A stretch of 64,000 nucleotides of DNA from Candidatus Paraluminiphilus aquimaris (GTDB lineage: Bacteria; Pseudomonadota; Gammaproteobacteria; Pseudomonadales; Halieaceae), in assembly GCF_026230195.1 (NCBI RefSeq), contig NZ_CP036501.1, positions 2,046,001-2,110,000 on the forward strand, read 5' to 3'. A program made the position numbers and the translations under genes. Position 1 is the stretch's first letter. Each line of letters starts with the position of its first letter. This document shows positions 62,378 through 64,000 of the stretch, piece by piece. The notes below the pieces were generated by a model. It made no database searches, was not told the DNA's origin, and saw only the letters and a program-made list of their open reading frames with translations.

Positions 62378-63085
62378 TCAGGCGGCTCGATTAAGCAACA
62401 TAGTCCGGATATGACCGATGGCGCGAGTGGGATTCAAACCCTTAGGGCAAACATTCACGCAGTTTTGAATGCCATGACAGCGAAATACGCTAAAGGGGTC
62501 ATCTAGTTTGGACAATCGCTCGTCAGTCGCTTGATCGCGACTGTCTGCCAGGAACCGGTAAGCCTGCAGCAGGCCAGCCGGACCGACGAAACGATCGGGG
62601 TTCCACCAGAAAGACGGGCAACTCGTAGAGCAACACGCACACAAGATACACTCGTAAAGCCCATCGAGCTTTGCGCGATCCTCGGGCGTCTGAAGCCGTT
62701 CGATTGCAGGCGCGGGCGTATTGTTTTGCAGGAACGGTTCAATTTTCTCGTACTGAGCGTAAAACAAACTCATATCGACTACGAGATCGCGCACGACCGG
62801 CAAGCCAGGTAGTGGCCGAATCACTAGCTTGTTGTTCTTCACAGCCTCTGACAGCGGTGTTATGCACGCCAGACCGTTTCTGCCGTTCATGTTGAGACCA
62901 TCCGATCCACACACACCTTCACGGCAACTCCTGCGGTAGGTGACGCTCGCATCGTAGTCGGCTTTAATCATCTCGAGCACATCAAGAACCATCAGGTCCT
63001 TGCCGCTCGTGTCGACATTATAATCCTGCATTTTTGGTGCAGAATCGGTTTCAGGATTGAAGCGATACACGCTGACCTGCAACAT
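62378..63085 (-). CDS. sdhB: Succinate dehydrogenase iron-sulfur subunit
   Basis: The 235-residue subunit has the [2Fe-2S] cysteines in YRRSCREGVCGSDGLNMNG...LACITP (about 55-77). It has the [4Fe-4S]/[3Fe-4S] set CILCACCSTSCPSFWW and CHGIQNCVNVCPKGLNP in the C-terminal half. It passes electrons from SdhA to membrane quinone. AGGAG precedes the ATG. It follows sdhA by 18 bases. Confidence 0.97.
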   Translation of the reverse strand: MLQVSVYRFNPETDSAPKMQDYNVDTSGKDLMVLDVLEMIKADYDASVTYRRSCREGVCGSDGLNMNGRNGLACITPLSEAVKNNKLVIRPLPGLPVVRDLVVDMSLFYAQYEKIEPFLQNNTPAPAIERLQTPEDRAKLDGLYECILCACCSTSCPSFWWNPDRFVGPAGLLQAYRFLADSRDQATDERLSKLDDPFSVFRCHGIQNCVNVCPKGLNPTRAIGHIRTMLLNRAA

Positions 63086-63103
63086 TACTTATCTCCTAGC
63101 AGA

Positions 63104-64000
63104 TTAGTAGGTACGAATTTTCGGTTGGAAAGTTTCGACAGTCTTCGGCGTGAAGTTAACCGACCGTTTGCTGACCGTGCGCCCTTCACGGTGATATATC
63201 GAGTGGCAGAGCCATTCGTCATCGTTACGCTCTGTGAAGTCCTCTCGGGCGTGTGCACCGCGACTCTCTTTCCTTGCCTCGGCAACGATAGCGGTCGCCT
63301 CAGCCGTTTCAAATAGGTTCTGAAGCTCTAAACACTCGACGCGCGCAGTGTTAAACGCGTTACTCTTGTCTTCGAGCTTAACGTTTGCAATACGCTCCTT
63401 GAGATCATCAAGCTTCTTAATGCCCTGCTGCATGAACTCGCCGTTTCGGAAAACACCGAAGTAATTTTGCATAACGCCCTGCAATTCTTTGCGCAGCGCC
63501 GAAACGTTCTCACCGCCCTCGCGCTCATTGAGCGCAACCAAACGCGAATTGGACTCTTCTATGTCACTTACCGTGGCGTCGCGCATGTCGATTCCCTGCC
63601 GGAGCGCATCCTCGATAAACAAGCCCGAGGCGCGTCCAAAGACAACCAGATCGAGTAGTGAATTACCGCCTAAGCGGTTAGCGCCGTGTACCGACACACA
63701 GGCGATCTCACCGCAGGCATACAGGCCAGGAATAACTTCATCGTTGCCAGCCGCATCGACCGTTAGGGCCTGACCGTGAATATTGGTTGGAATACCACCC
63801 ATCATGTAATGGCAGGTTGGCACCACAGGAATCGGCTCTTTAACGGGATCAACGTGTGCAAAGGTGCGCGACAGTTCACAAATACCAGGTAGCCGCGACT
63901 CCAATACCTCTTCTCCAAGGTGATCGAGCTTTAACTTTACGTGATCACCATTTGGGCCGCACCCGCGCCCCTCAAGGATCTCCAGAATCATGGATCGTGC
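63104..64000 (-). CDS. sdhA: Succinate dehydrogenase flavoprotein subunit, 5' part beyond window
   Basis: The visible 298 C-terminal residues of SdhA run off the right edge. The frame stays open to 64000 and conserved residues ([13 protein letters not shown]) precede the first ATG, so that ATG is internal. Recognisable are [47 protein letters not shown] (FAD region) and [13 protein letters not shown] near the C-terminus, with normal length for the missing part. It oxidises succinate with covalently bound FAD. Confidence 0.96.
   Translation of the reverse strand, partial: ARSMILEILEGRGCGPNGDHVKLKLDHLGEEVLESRLPGICELSRTFAHVDPVKEPIPVVPTCHYMMGGIPTNIHGQALTVDAAGNDEVIPGLYACGEIACVSVHGANRLGGNSLLDLVVFGRASGLFIEDALRQGIDMRDATVSDIEESNSRLVALNEREGGENVSALRKELQGVMQNYFGVFRNGEFMQQGIKKLDDLKERIANVKLEDKSNAFNTARVECLELQNLFETAEATAIVAEARKESRGAHAREDFTERNDDEWLCHSIYHREGRTVSKRSVNFTPKTVETFQPKIRTY

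Overview
The window looks like a chromosomal segment of a marine gammaproteobacterium, probably Cellvibrionales (Halieaceae/OM60-like). This is an inference. It rests on the sdh-sucAB-lpd-sucCD order seen in Pseudomonas-like lineages, a prmB-aroC-epmC-pdxB neighbourhood resembling the corresponding E. coli region, an iron-sulfur type CysH, the bimodular form of QueF, and several envelope families common in that group (TonB receptor, sortilin-like BNR protein, DUF1501). No 16S or marker search could be run.

Layout. 1-7 kb: two envelope proteins, then a minus-strand assimilatory sulfur operon (cysG, DUF2849, cysI, cysH, DUF934) with tRNA-Cys at its downstream end. The operon faces away from an Lrp/AsnC regulator. 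A Fur-box-controlled pair (PepSY protein, cytochrome b561) follows. 7-11.4 kb: small membrane proteins, srkA, a VOC protein, a DUF938 methyltransferase and an enoyl-CoA hydratase. 11.5-22.3 kb: an accessory envelope region with an Arg-Arg repeat peptide, a cupredoxin-like protein, a TonB-dependent receptor, a 1084-residue beta-propeller protein, and a di-haem-motif/carbohydrate-binding protein paired with a Tat-exported DUF1501 protein.

22.54-36.70 kb: a 14.2-kb genomic island inserted in the 3' end of tRNA-Ser(GGA). A 16-bp direct repeat marks both ends. The tRNA's probable own terminator now lies beyond the far end of the island. The right end carries an integrase, an unknown 254-residue protein, an AlpA-type regulator, a 58-residue protein, a CHC2-type zinc finger and a RepA-like ATPase. 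The left end begins with a small-terminase-like protein. This resembles a phage satellite or an integrated replicative element. Between them lies cargo made almost entirely of small secreted, lipidated or membrane proteins, including a ClpP-like periplasmic protein and a BamE-domain/HtrA-type protease lipoprotein. This is the best candidate for an undescribed system.

36.8-64 kb: ordinary core genome. It contains a D-aminoacylase-like amidohydrolase, queF with a YadGH-type ABC exporter, tRNA-Glu and tRNA-Gly, and a methionine block (metY with a structured leader, an alpha/beta hydrolase, homocysteine methyltransferase). Then come msrB, pdxB, epmC, tusA, a signal-peptide methyltransferase, gcvR, aroC, prmB, sixA, htpG under a near-perfect sigma-32 promoter, and the 2-oxoglutarate-to-fumarate part of the TCA cycle (sucDC, lpd, sucBA, sdhBA). 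sdhA runs off the right edge.
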